A DNA stretch of 28,332 nucleotides from positions 1 to 28,332 of IMG/VR virus record IMGVR_UViG_3300000228_000020; one strand, given 5' to 3'. A program made the position numbers and the translations under genes. Under the pieces are notes generated by a model. It did no database searches. It was not told where the DNA came from and saw only the letters and a list, made by a program, of their open reading frames with translations. Below are positions 19,601 to 25,192 of this stretch, piece after piece. Within the stretch, counting starts at the first letter, position 1; the number at the start of each line of letters is the position of its first letter. This stretch comes from a virus.

Positions 19601-20635
19601 AGGAACATAACCTTTTTTTACATTACCATTTTTATCCGTATTCTTTGTTATTTCATTTACTATTCTATTTTGTTTTTCAATAATAGGTACACTCATAATG
19701 TCTTTAGCTATACTATGTAAACCTAAACTATATAAATCCTTTCTTTGTGTACTAAAACCTGCTATAAAATTGTTAAATACTCCTTCATCTCCTTCTCTAT
19801 AATTTTTTAAAGTTTCAATAGTTTCTTCATAATTTTTTTTAGCAATATTATAATTTATCTCCTCTTGGTATGGAGTATAATTATCTTCTGATGTATTTTT
19901 TTGATAACCAGTAAGTCTATCTGGAACAGATGCTTTTGGACCAACACTTCCATCTTTATGATATACTATTTGTGCATCATCTTTTAATTTAGCATCTCTA
20001 TATTTTTTAGCTTTCTCTTCAATTAATTTTTGTTTAATTTCAAGGTCTTTTTCTATTTCAAATGTTATAGGTAACATTTTATTTTTTTTATAATTTTGTA
20101 AAGTGTTATATTCTGATTCCTCTTTGGCTGTCCAACCAGTTAAAGGTTTATTATTCAAATATAAACCAACCATAGATACTGATGCACCAGGCATCATAGA
20201 TGTTTCAAATACAGAAGATATTCCATTTTTTAATTTACTCCAAATAGTTTTGTTTTCTAAATTATGAATTTTTTCATCTACATCTAAAAATTCAATAGCT
20301 TTTTCTTCCCCTACTTTATTTTTTAAAGAAGCAAGAACACCATTATCATTAAGAGCATTTAATTTTTCTTCTCTTTTTAACTGTTCTTGTCTATGTTTTT
20401 CATCTTCTCTTAATTGAGAAGCAGTAGGGGTGTTAAGATTTTTAAAAAAATCTTGAACTGCTCCTTCATGTGCTTTTTTATTTTGTTCAGCATTACCTTC
20501 TCCTATTATAGAACCTGCTTTTTGTACAGCACTTTCTTTGTGTTGTACATTAGGATTTTCAACATTTTGAGCTTGTTTAAAAATATCAGCAAATGATTTA
20601 CTTGCTTGTTTTTTAATGTTTAATTCTCTTGACAT
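7652..20635 (-). CDS. Giant polyprotein with crAss-like virion RNA polymerase and zincin-like metallopeptidase domain, 4327 residues
   Basis: One unbroken frame of nearly 13 kb. Residues 1-330 are charged and helical; about 375-470 is a glycine/alanine-rich hydrophobic region that may meet membrane. Long coiled-coil-like stretches follow (about 780-1150). The polymerase lies at about 2300-3450. SFQTANKVGA is near 2795 and KHKMPGNGFVAGS near 2995. RIPTSSHKSG starts at 3109 and DYDID spans 3148-3152. The RxPT-to-DxDxD spacing of about 39 residues resembles cellular beta-prime (RAPT to DFDGD). The three aspartates would bind catalytic magnesium; DYDID corresponds to DFDID of the phi14:2 polymerase. 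Near the C-terminus, HEVIH (4105-4109) with E4194 (NIKEF) fits a gluzincin-like site. Known homologues are virion-packaged and transcribe early genes in the host. The length far exceeds the roughly 2200-residue phi14:2 enzyme, indicating fusion. It starts 4 bases after the 696-residue gene. Confidence 0.88.
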   Translation of the reverse strand: MSRELNIKKQASKSFADIFKQAQNVENPNVQHKESAVQKAGSIIGEGNAEQNKKAHEGAVQDFFKNLNTPTASQLREDEKHRQEQLKREEKLNALNDNGVLASLKNKVGEEKAIEFLDVDEKIHNLENKTIWSKLKNGISSVFETSMMPGASVSMVGLYLNNKPLTGWTAKEESEYNTLQNYKKNKMLPITFEIEKDLEIKQKLIEEKAKKYRDAKLKDDAQIVYHKDGSVGPKASVPDRLTGYQKNTSEDNYTPYQEEINYNIAKKNYEETIETLKNYREGDEGVFNNFIAGFSTQRKDLYSLGLHSIAKDIMSVPIIEKQNRIVNEITKNTDKNGNVKKGYVPSETLTDSEEAVIASIGHKQNIEARELSKGDGYETGKGIATSAVMVEQFLATAPIGGPISTSVGKFVGREAINLSLQTALKTGGKKMALKMIGGELAGGTASLAVQGTINPMTYANYAKDQIGNVEISHDENGKEIYLTSQAIYNKYKKDFDLKNIQIDSQINKLSKNKTKENLAKIEGLQGMKDSLADELSLIQPHSKVESALFGYSEYLKEAFAERFVGEALGPLGKLAKSNKFVSKGLSKVDNFMDASKLGKGITNLNKIYKGGTNAINNVALGKLSIQRIAHTPKMKMLDGLGGEVLEEMFVAAIPTYGQSYEKQLNQMIDFSHDSHGNEVDFKDSQAYDFYEGIIAQTLIMKGAMGSVGVGMRANGYRLDKKAITQIYKNIDKSITDEDLAAHINMNTSGSLYSPLEYDAMITKLRDSGKTEQANKLEKTKFERLAAHAIRTGTITNFQETLDKVLLKPDTEISAETKLNIQLAKKRIDELKQVYDAHSEKQNFGTIFNLAEKKLANKQTIEELDKHIAENKQDAKEEIDAFVTREGIKIDYSIDTLLDRQFENEENQQKYNSFLDRLEKENLLAVENHKNATMLKDTLNSNQSILLKNYNDQVHPLYQKKMEEKKAILQDYNSIVEQIKQEGSENAEFNYQNELQETPALIESVVEKLKQKDITGENKDFINDLKEQKLQELKVKQEQVHKEKIAKSIKDLSAQRQEKIDAGEVVPENEPYITIVDEDGKEEHTSSVAGNLQTMETVFSLDDNSTTINNDPVFIADDFNDMIGNTSSFTPQQSNVAKKIVSEDVTKVKNLLNRNISFREYMSHLDEIVNNKEQLKKLFDGYVEGWKQNGLEADDYNQVYMDLFNPLASLGTNASLMAQMFEQQVPIEEVNTFVELEEKVEEIKKEVAQREVTTVGYDEENIPIQKTAVNEIESKRTLTITPKLGFSSIAYVEVIENGILVRKSIGNELNHKFGDLIDFRELLDPDKHPSGSKVGVQIAPESLWSQITVSNGRNAQGTAQTITFDKWLSEKEKQNADFRNTQEFRNKVPVFYTNKEGKALAYVQDTDWYNTFNIGNPFGDSSNPNLPTQEWVNHINEGKLNVQNLRNSINNGLTEVTINKPSDGIFYEIPMTEPKITLQEANPQTVVTVQIGEDLYMGNQIFNAGKLINKDKSGNEGKFDFNSVGHTWEVRRIGTILNDKGELVPTYRAYPVGRVVSDEQIETTRFAMAAHLALKKDATWTIHLKGTIYEMTYEKAKSIQKDIHTQMGLDIENGNEIVQFIKTFFQDNIAGDNLGQYKKGLFDENVMNNVSQHTNNKLLNNRNVKSIVHITREGVTALNQTYDTYLKNNLLTNIKSFDIDDTGKKPTYVTMIQPIITVDYKEVEKPATKNNDARQEAANVIVEQLKTSVPFSLEKHTEFLNDLGIDPNDFDVSNDMIANTDKLANIFNVSGDLSITQEKNVRQFIYHKIGNKVSFGYKNKVSKEAIQNDIKSELNLHLNKIEKQVLSMLSELKNQDNTNGALNHYVEAYNQTLKNIADIKKNYEGIYNKAFTDIQKQTQLTLNEKEENDIEQDDVELSVKDYSKDSIEESGKAKASYRLRRFLSEIPVFDSKGVAQKGYLGIPLYMSFNDVYNELSKVLALGSEVKSDYNTIIAKMKQSNNAFVKSVLAKLESADQQIKNELVYNFVRHTLSSKFAMYENTKNNGVSLKIYNTNANAATRIIAKNWKNENKSSGLYNKNQSLNVQYAQSLLDEFNKWDRQDYRKVPENDLRKWLSKLGYTFEDTSWNQIYNEGIFNAGKQNSFNVLYSQNTGGLFIPLKNWLEKAIANPADFSFDSKKSIFNDLAGVTKALSLIEAKYNPTLITLSFRDSGKNISTLVPTKYVTDMVQNLKTSISEDGNNLVDDLLSLSLSENSIILDMLKNEPTFKSMFEISHTSITAFKEKGEQPYRASITDLSDIDYDMAGITGLQDRKIDKLPKGTKFEGISMRMANMLFPTMSDKTTGMYMTTAIFDFLKDGKIDGMFNLSEEGVVQGIGPTVKTLLFNQLVLPELKRIVKFHTEVKATNIKDYDKGATLFHFLPIMNTLKDSDGLNIVNKLALTGITIDEAIEKYQSTFEDAIEGVIKKEVEHKKDMWSNYLEVNKEGNSYSKMFDNNYFKEEGKNPSTDYDLAVYDFVLNNMITNSEVFKVFAGDIANYSKDKLYKEEGKSVNPFDIKDDKTYVSINKEIGVNLGKRLALLIAPGSKIANSYGEKYNQIFLEDSVDISENSEYLIKNYYGQKGLDEAQPLLDKYKKAAELLNKHEQGILSLNPVRYSAINKTLSDIRKSLANKFPAIDAYFDIESTDAQEYSTATEHISILHRIGRISDEEFKVITNKLLTEGEKGYLTKEELKLVFQPIKPVHTGTYTNVNQDVNRVVYIKSSAFPLIPQLTAGTKLDALRLKMEELETNTGRFTRASFQTANKVGATIKTVKPFDINSLSTIKDYNADDVNANMLVLNRDNFRIQQDVPFKSDKHQDDKVSMGTQFFKLLFGDGVIDKEGFVIDGKELTGKELYQHFNKAFSDIVDSKKQELFLDLGLDTNGQIKNEQNFVKNLQDLLIKEATSRGYSVKSLAGLKIEKLAAAAGFYYEFKTPLWLSSDSNRYESLLNSIITNKIMKHKMPGNGFVAGSESGFRMKENLEGVDKSRIIYLDSYNGKELQGTHTSTDENGIVFHKAQVFIPSKFKNDKKELIDLFEGFNGKEGKYLTRRENGTLTLKEGMIDPALFNNFSFRIPTSSHKSGSSVEIAGILPPEVGDLMIVPKNFTKQKGLDYDIDKESAYQLNHIMTNDGKIKVLENSDIENITRSLTNKIEEFNLENTSASAKSNFANELFRSFITGKGNLLDEESLETLLLPQVDIVEKINRLELQLKRKLAENEFIKSHLAIFNNPNLDIQNKINSVLSIDFAKSQAEQLEKLNEAGYRNKMIAEYMAKDATLSDLKANEMYEADQLNFTMLTNSYQKSKMNLGAIGKVAIGVYANYSTFNALLQQHQGEDIYIQDKDGNPKTIQIGHFISDGKLGAIQHIEPIGLSESKLKEWREKHQRNISEAFDEKINTGTDNEKEQVLGRVGVDEFTINVDANTALRGFGKDENGNSISYLLLSQPIIKELNQRRKESKGILGEFIKDEELINELVSKYSNGENFYKEGNFYTNKVNNDPLVGNMLTEPGGYKLTGDNLLAGIKDNGKDNEVQFAALQTYLTLEEEAKRVAKVQKVINTNMLGKSMIESQLKYEGLKKLPDNGIITNAHLLIGDYSDTSENQTGGYMIGNYYVTPRTPQGQIVINGLHLGNTLYRDFFPYQDKSINDVVKEILKIQGKEENISDNAIIENFEEIVENIKKLIYSRKGNNVFNIDPKAKRYELFIDDENNTSLSTYLKDLSKNDDKQFKKGIKEVSQNALLKSFQYETGLGEDELSLIKYNNTATDNLDEENLYNAIPELVMANKQLPFRNGQPYSTVNLAEDLVAYSLLQGGIQKATEFAKFVPIEMLESMGQYQGETFMVANKKLQMFNTKHNSSIDLFSKVLGTKEDSMSTFTKQYFQHNPSKAPKANFKNVKNKKENSFEYNVEDKKYPTLLSVKDNKRNMPVSVSLFEHVGNGLYQKIDTLGNMGISEYEFGNDNVSSIKNLKKNVTPNIATDDNVANISKKTFKVNENTSVKDLLNQVANTELTPEYAHITEAAKWLLPIIGNDKLILDYNLDAAGRTTQGSKNVMLNPTHTLNVSDDKAAMTLLHEVIHTVTVDELSKHFDKGGNIKADAPKHVTNLVVVFNEFRKLLQPEITALIEKKALIDNAKKTGQTLPSDARYTERELGLIYAGTNIKEFITVALTSPMFQEEMNKIQYKATDKSLWDKLSDAILNLLDSIYPGLINNSMAKESIMASMHFIRMENNFREVESVDNIPNDVYLEMEKTQATPTQYAPLSDENQVQFTIGDNDFAENDMIENNFRLPEIKNCN
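8771..8795 (-). other. Perfect 10-bp hairpin inside the giant gene
   Basis: CTTGTTATCT (8771-8780) and AGATAACAAG (8786-8795) form a perfect inverted repeat with a 5-base loop. It lies within codons for residues about 3947-3956, in a stretch of charged residues (SVKDNKRN) between the polymerase-containing part and the peptidase domain. It could affect translation speed or mRNA processing at a domain boundary, but in AT-rich DNA of this length a chance origin is possible. Confidence 0.3.
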
Positions 20636-20639
20636 AAGA

Positions 20640-22730
20640 TTATTGATTTAATAAATTACTTAATACATCTAAACCTTCTGGAGTATTAGCATTTGTTATT
20701 ATTTGTTGTCCATTATGATTTAATACTATTGTTCCTTTTGGATATCTTCTTCCAGCAGCATCAACATATTCTTTACCATAATATACAGCTTTTCCTTCTT
20801 TATTATTTACCAATTGCACATTTACTGCTGTTGTTCTATTTACAAATGATTTAGCTTTTAATTCTCCTGGATTATTTGCAGCATATTGCTCTACTTCTGG
20901 TATTTTTATATTATTAATTTTTACTTTAGAAGTATTACCATTTATAGTTATATCAGAATAATAATCTAATTTACCATCTGCTCCATATTGCCCAGTAGCT
21001 TTTATAGTTGTACCTAATTTATAATTCATAGTCTTACCATCAGCAGTTTTTATATCAAAACTTATATCATTATTTTCTTCATCTTTACTTCCAGTTTTAT
21101 AAGATTGAGATTTGTTTAATTCTGATGCTGTTATAATACCTAAATTATATAGTTCATTCGGAGTGTACTGTTTTTTAGATAAATTTAATAATTTTGGTTC
21201 TTTACCTGTTTTATCTAACTCATATTTAGGGTTTAAAATTTTTGTACCTTGTGGAAATTCAAAAGGTACTACATTTTGCATCATACTTTCTCTAAAATTT
21301 TTGTTATAACCATCAATTACTTTTTGGTCTGGTATAAATTGTCTCAAAGATAAATTATGTTCTGCTTCATTATTTATATTTTTGTCTCGCAAAAATACAT
21401 TATATTTTTGGGCTATACCGCTATAAACATTAATTTCTTTACCATTAACTACTTTTTTCTCTGTAGTCATAATGATATTTCCATATTTGTCAATAGCTTT
21501 TGCTCTTTCTGATGCAGGTAAACTGTTTAAAAATTCTTTTTCTGTAGCTTTTTGTACAGCAACATCTATTCTTGCATCTTTTATTCTCCTAATAGCATTA
21601 ATATTTTCTATAGTTTGTGGTACATTTCTAAAATCACCTGTTTCTATCTGTGCTTTAATTTTAGGGTCTTTTATTGTACTAAATAATATTTGTTTATTAT
21701 TTTTTATTTGTGTAAATGCCGTATTTTTATTCATTACAGCTTCCACAGCACTATTACCTACACTATTAGGTATAGTTTCCCCTTTAATTTCTTCTAATTC
21801 TGTAACAGGTGGTTTATCTCTATCATGTATTCTTTGTTCATTATTAAAACCTCTTTGCTGTAATTCATAAGGATTAGCTGTAAGATTATTTCCAGAATTA
21901 GTCTCTTTAAATTTATTTGTATCAACAAAAGATTCTATTCCTGTTTCTAATAATTTATTTGGGTCTTCATATCCTTCTACACCATATTGTTGTCTTTGCA
22001 CTAAAGCATTTTTTATACTTGGTGTAGCATCAATATAAGATATAGCAGCTTCTTTTAATTTTTCTGGTGAAATAGCTTTCCAACCACTACTTGTTTCTTC
22101 TAACCATTGTCCTGTATTTTTTTCAAATTTAGTTTGATTACCATCAGCTTTTATATATTTTCCTATATTTTCATTTAAAATATCAGGTAAATTTCCTAAA
22201 GCTAAAGCATCTTCTGTTTGAAATTCATTATATTTTCCAGTATCTTTATTATAACCAGTTTCTTTAAATTCTGCTAATTTTGCAGCTTTTAATTTAGCTA
22301 TTAAATCAGGAGTATATTCTCCTTTTTTATCATTTTTAATTTTATCATCTAAATCTGCTGACCAAGTATCATATTTTTTTTTATTTTCTATTATTTTAGC
22401 AGCAGGTCCTACTGTCCAATCTTGTAAAATATCTCTACCTATTTGTACTCTATCAGCTTCTGTTTTTTGATAGTTTAATGGATTTGATTTTATAGCATTA
22501 ATTTGTGTATCAATTCTATCTTGATATTCACTTATTAATTTTTTTACAGCAGGGTCATCTTGTTTTAAACCTTGTAATTTTAATTTATCAAGATTAGCTT
22601 TTAAACCATCTACTTCTGTATCAATTTCCTTATCTTTGTTTTGAAGTACCTGTGCCATTAGTTGATGAGGTGCTTCAAACATTTTGTTATCTACAAATTT
22701 AGCATCTGATGTTTGATAAAATCTTCCCAT
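20640..22730 (-). CDS. Putative virion (cargo or tail) protein of crAss-like phage, 696 residues
   Basis: No catalytic or binding motif is recognised. Residues 1-110 are helical and charged (HQLMAQVLQNKDKEIDTEVD, then LKANLDKLKLQGLKQDDPAV). The middle is mixed and lysine/asparagine-rich. The C-terminus (about 590-696) is predicted beta-rich (DGKLDYYSDITINGNTSKVK, then AVYYGKEYVDAAGRRYPKGT). There is no signal peptide or membrane segment. The gene lies between two other long - strand genes with gaps of 3 and 4 bases, directly before the RNA polymerase gene. In crAss-like genomes this place is taken by structural or packaged 'cargo' proteins, which is the basis for the call. An assembly chaperone or internal head protein would fit equally well. 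Confidence 0.55.
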   Translation of the reverse strand: MGRFYQTSDAKFVDNKMFEAPHQLMAQVLQNKDKEIDTEVDGLKANLDKLKLQGLKQDDPAVKKLISEYQDRIDTQINAIKSNPLNYQKTEADRVQIGRDILQDWTVGPAAKIIENKKKYDTWSADLDDKIKNDKKGEYTPDLIAKLKAAKLAEFKETGYNKDTGKYNEFQTEDALALGNLPDILNENIGKYIKADGNQTKFEKNTGQWLEETSSGWKAISPEKLKEAAISYIDATPSIKNALVQRQQYGVEGYEDPNKLLETGIESFVDTNKFKETNSGNNLTANPYELQQRGFNNEQRIHDRDKPPVTELEEIKGETIPNSVGNSAVEAVMNKNTAFTQIKNNKQILFSTIKDPKIKAQIETGDFRNVPQTIENINAIRRIKDARIDVAVQKATEKEFLNSLPASERAKAIDKYGNIIMTTEKKVVNGKEINVYSGIAQKYNVFLRDKNINNEAEHNLSLRQFIPDQKVIDGYNKNFRESMMQNVVPFEFPQGTKILNPKYELDKTGKEPKLLNLSKKQYTPNELYNLGIITASELNKSQSYKTGSKDEENNDISFDIKTADGKTMNYKLGTTIKATGQYGADGKLDYYSDITINGNTSKVKINNIKIPEVEQYAANNPGELKAKSFVNRTTAVNVQLVNNKEGKAVYYGKEYVDAAGRRYPKGTIVLNHNGQQIITNANTPEGLDVLSNLLNQ

Positions 22731-22733
22731 TTC

Positions 22734-25181
22734 TTATGTTGTTTTACTGTCTTTTATTTTAGAATATGCACCATCTTCACCTTTGATATAACCCATTTTA
22801 GCAAATTCTGCTTCTTCATTTTCTTCTTCTGTCATTTCATCTTGGGTTTTACCTTTGAAAGTAATTTCTCCTTCACTATTTGTAGATAAACCATGATGAG
22901 AAACACTTTTATTTATGAGATTTGTTTTCATATTATTTTGTTTCATAGCATTCAAATCTTTACCAATATTTTGAATCCCTTCCCCCATAGTAGCTTTATC
23001 TTTACCTAATTGTGTATAAAAATTATCTCTATCTTTTCTATCATTCAAATCTCTTTCTTGTTCTCCACTCATTACTACTTGGTCTTGTTGATTTTCCATG
23101 CCAGATTGTTGTCCAAGTATTCCCATCATTTGTTGAGCAAATGTATTATACATTTCATCTTTTTGATTATTAATACCAGCATCAGTAACTAAATTTAAAG
23201 CTCTTGTTGTATTTATACTTCTAGTTGAATTTTGATTTCTTTTTATAGAACTAGTTCTTGATAATTCTAAATCTTTTAATTTTTCATCTCTAATTTGATT
23301 TATATAGTTTTTAGTTTTATCTAAAGTATCTAATCCTTTTTTACCATAATCTTTAAAAGCATTTATATTAGGAGTATCTCCTGCTCTATTTTCTAAAGTG
23401 TTTTTCATTGGACTGAAAGCTGATATTGCATCACCAGCAATACTTGCAATATCCCCAGCAGCAGGCATTTCATAACCTGATTCATCTATAAATTTCCCAG
23501 CACTATCTATAAATCTACTTGCTACAGTTCCTGGTTTATCTTCACCTCTTTTTTCAGGTGCTAATTCAGGATTAGAATATTTATCATATTTACCACCTTC
23601 ATTTAAGGCTTCTTCATCTGTTAAAGATATAGTATAAGGTTCAGGATTAGAATATTTTTTTACAAGTTCATTTGTCCCATGATTCTTATTTACTGGTTTT
23701 GCAGTACTAACTACACCTGGACTAAACATTTGATTTTGAAATACATCTTTCATATCTGGAATACCAAATTCATTATAATCTGTTTCTTCTGGTTCTATAC
23801 TACCATATTTTTTTTTTATTCCTTTTTCATCTGTACCACCAGCAAATGTTTGTTCTTGTGAAGCAGACATAGCCTTAAACATTTCTTGTGTTTGTAAATC
23901 TTCTTCCTCTTGTGCATTAAGAGCTTCTGTACTTCTTTTATAAGCATTTCTTATAGCAACATCTCCTTTAGATGTTTCTAGTAATTTATTTAGATTGATT
24001 AATTTTTTTTCTCTATTCTTTTTTCTTTCAGCCATAGTCTCTCCAAACTTTTCTATTCTTTTTGAATAGATTTTAGTATTTTCTGGAAGACTAACAGGTA
24101 TTCCTCCTTGTTCATGGGAAGGTCCTTGAAAATCTAACATTTCACCATCAGGAGTTTCACCTACTTCTTCCCCTTCTACTTCCACAGGTACATTTGCTGT
24201 TCCTCCAAAAGCCATTCTATCAATAGGTCTAGTATAATTAATATTTTTATTTTTTACAACTGGTTTTTTATGTACTATGTTTTTTTTAACAGCAGTAGTT
24301 CTTCCTTTTTTTGCAATTGTAGGGTTGTATTCTTCCCCAAAATCATAACCATAATTAATAACTCCGTCATTAGTGCCTTCATGTACCCATCTTTCTTTTT
24401 TTGTAGGAGAAATTCTTGTATCAAATAGTGAATAAGGAACTGATGGATTAATAACACCTATATCAGTAGATTCTTGAGTTTTATATAAGTAAGGATTGTT
24501 GTCAATATTTTCTTCTCTGTAAACAAGAGATGGATATATCATAGGATTTCTATAACCATCTTTTATAACTTCTGTGGTTTTTCCTTCTCTCTCTTTTCTT
24601 CGCATAGCGTTATAATCTTTATACATAACAGCATGTGCATCATCATAACTCCCTACAGAATCATATTGTTTTGTATATCCTAATGCTCGTAATTGCTTTT
24701 CTCTATTGAGATAATGTTTTTGTACGTTTAGACTATCTCTTCTAGTAGCAGGAACATATTTGGATTTTGGTTTAGGATTCTCTTTTGAAATATTTCCACC
24801 AAAAGCAAAACCTGACACAGTACTGCCTGCAGGTGTAATAGTATTTACAGTATTTACTGGTTGTCTAGTTTGTCCTGTCATAGCTCCAGAAGCATCTCCC
24901 ATACCACCTGTACCACCTCCTGTAGCAGAACTTAATTGTCCAGCCATAGCAGTTACCATTTCAACACCTTGGATTAGTGTTTGCATGTCTTTATATCTAC
25001 TACTTTGCATAGCATCTATGTTTGCTAATCCTGCCATATTTTTAGTATCATTCATAGCTTGCTCATAAGTACCATTTGCACTAATTGTTCCTCCTATAGC
25101 AAATTTTTGCAAAGCATTGTATAATTTATTAATAATTTCTAAATTATTAACAGGTTGAGTACGAGTTTTATTTTTTTTCAT
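22734..25181 (-). CDS. Putative crAss-like virion structural protein with GPSHEQGG and FAxGG motifs, 815 residues
   Basis: Several parts can be seen. A short motif recurs: FAIGG (27-31), FAFGG (125-129), MAFGG (323-327) and FAGG (446-449). At about 330-395 there is EVEGEEVGE followed by GPSHEQGGIPVSLPENTKIY (353-372) and SKRI, a module I associate with Bacteroidota phage virion proteins. Another repeated phrase, YSNPE, occurs twice near 510-540. The C-terminal third is helical and rich in Q, N, D and E (NQQDQVVMSGEQERDL, DRKDRDNFYTQLGKDKATMG), which also looks typical of a conserved crAss-like structural protein. There is no membrane segment or enzyme motif. Its ATG follows the tail protein gene by 11 bases and its stop lies 3 bases before the next ATG. 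A role as a packaged or tail-associated protein is inferred from context. Confidence 0.55.
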   Translation of the reverse strand: MKKNKTRTQPVNNLEIINKLYNALQKFAIGGTISANGTYEQAMNDTKNMAGLANIDAMQSSRYKDMQTLIQGVEMVTAMAGQLSSATGGGTGGMGDASGAMTGQTRQPVNTVNTITPAGSTVSGFAFGGNISKENPKPKSKYVPATRRDSLNVQKHYLNREKQLRALGYTKQYDSVGSYDDAHAVMYKDYNAMRRKEREGKTTEVIKDGYRNPMIYPSLVYREENIDNNPYLYKTQESTDIGVINPSVPYSLFDTRISPTKKERWVHEGTNDGVINYGYDFGEEYNPTIAKKGRTTAVKKNIVHKKPVVKNKNINYTRPIDRMAFGGTANVPVEVEGEEVGETPDGEMLDFQGPSHEQGGIPVSLPENTKIYSKRIEKFGETMAERKKNREKKLINLNKLLETSKGDVAIRNAYKRSTEALNAQEEEDLQTQEMFKAMSASQEQTFAGGTDEKGIKKKYGSIEPEETDYNEFGIPDMKDVFQNQMFSPGVVSTAKPVNKNHGTNELVKKYSNPEPYTISLTDEEALNEGGKYDKYSNPELAPEKRGEDKPGTVASRFIDSAGKFIDESGYEMPAAGDIASIAGDAISAFSPMKNTLENRAGDTPNINAFKDYGKKGLDTLDKTKNYINQIRDEKLKDLELSRTSSIKRNQNSTRSINTTRALNLVTDAGINNQKDEMYNTFAQQMMGILGQQSGMENQQDQVVMSGEQERDLNDRKDRDNFYTQLGKDKATMGEGIQNIGKDLNAMKQNNMKTNLINKSVSHHGLSTNSEGEITFKGKTQDEMTEEENEEAEFAKMGYIKGEDGAYSKIKDSKTT
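23565..23657 (-). repeat. Short direct repeat (18 bp, two copies) inside the 815-residue gene
   Basis: The 18-base string TTCAGGATTAGAATATTT (+ strand reading) occurs at 23565-23582 and again at 23640-23657, exactly 75 bases apart. Both copies are in frame and encode the phrase YSNPE. The 75-base unit is a multiple of three, consistent with an old internal duplication or with selection on a short peptide motif. Confidence 0.7.
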
Positions 25182-25192
25182 TTTAGTATTAT

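Noticed and set aside
7652-20635. Intein or intron in the polymerase gene
   Set aside because: The frame is continuous and no splice-junction pattern (N-terminal Cys/Ser block with a later HN-Cys/Ser/Thr) or homing endonuclease motif was noticed around the RIPT/DYDID region.
21472-21870. 132-residue open frame on the + strand opposite the 696-residue gene
   Set aside because: It lies wholly antisense within a convincing gene and has a composition expected of the complement of AT-rich coding DNA (hydrophobic F, I, L runs). No gap or leader supports it.
24760-25068. 102-residue open frame on the + strand opposite the start of the 815-residue gene
   Set aside because: It is the antisense of glycine/threonine-rich codons and is proline/isoleucine-rich for that reason; it lies entirely within the real gene.
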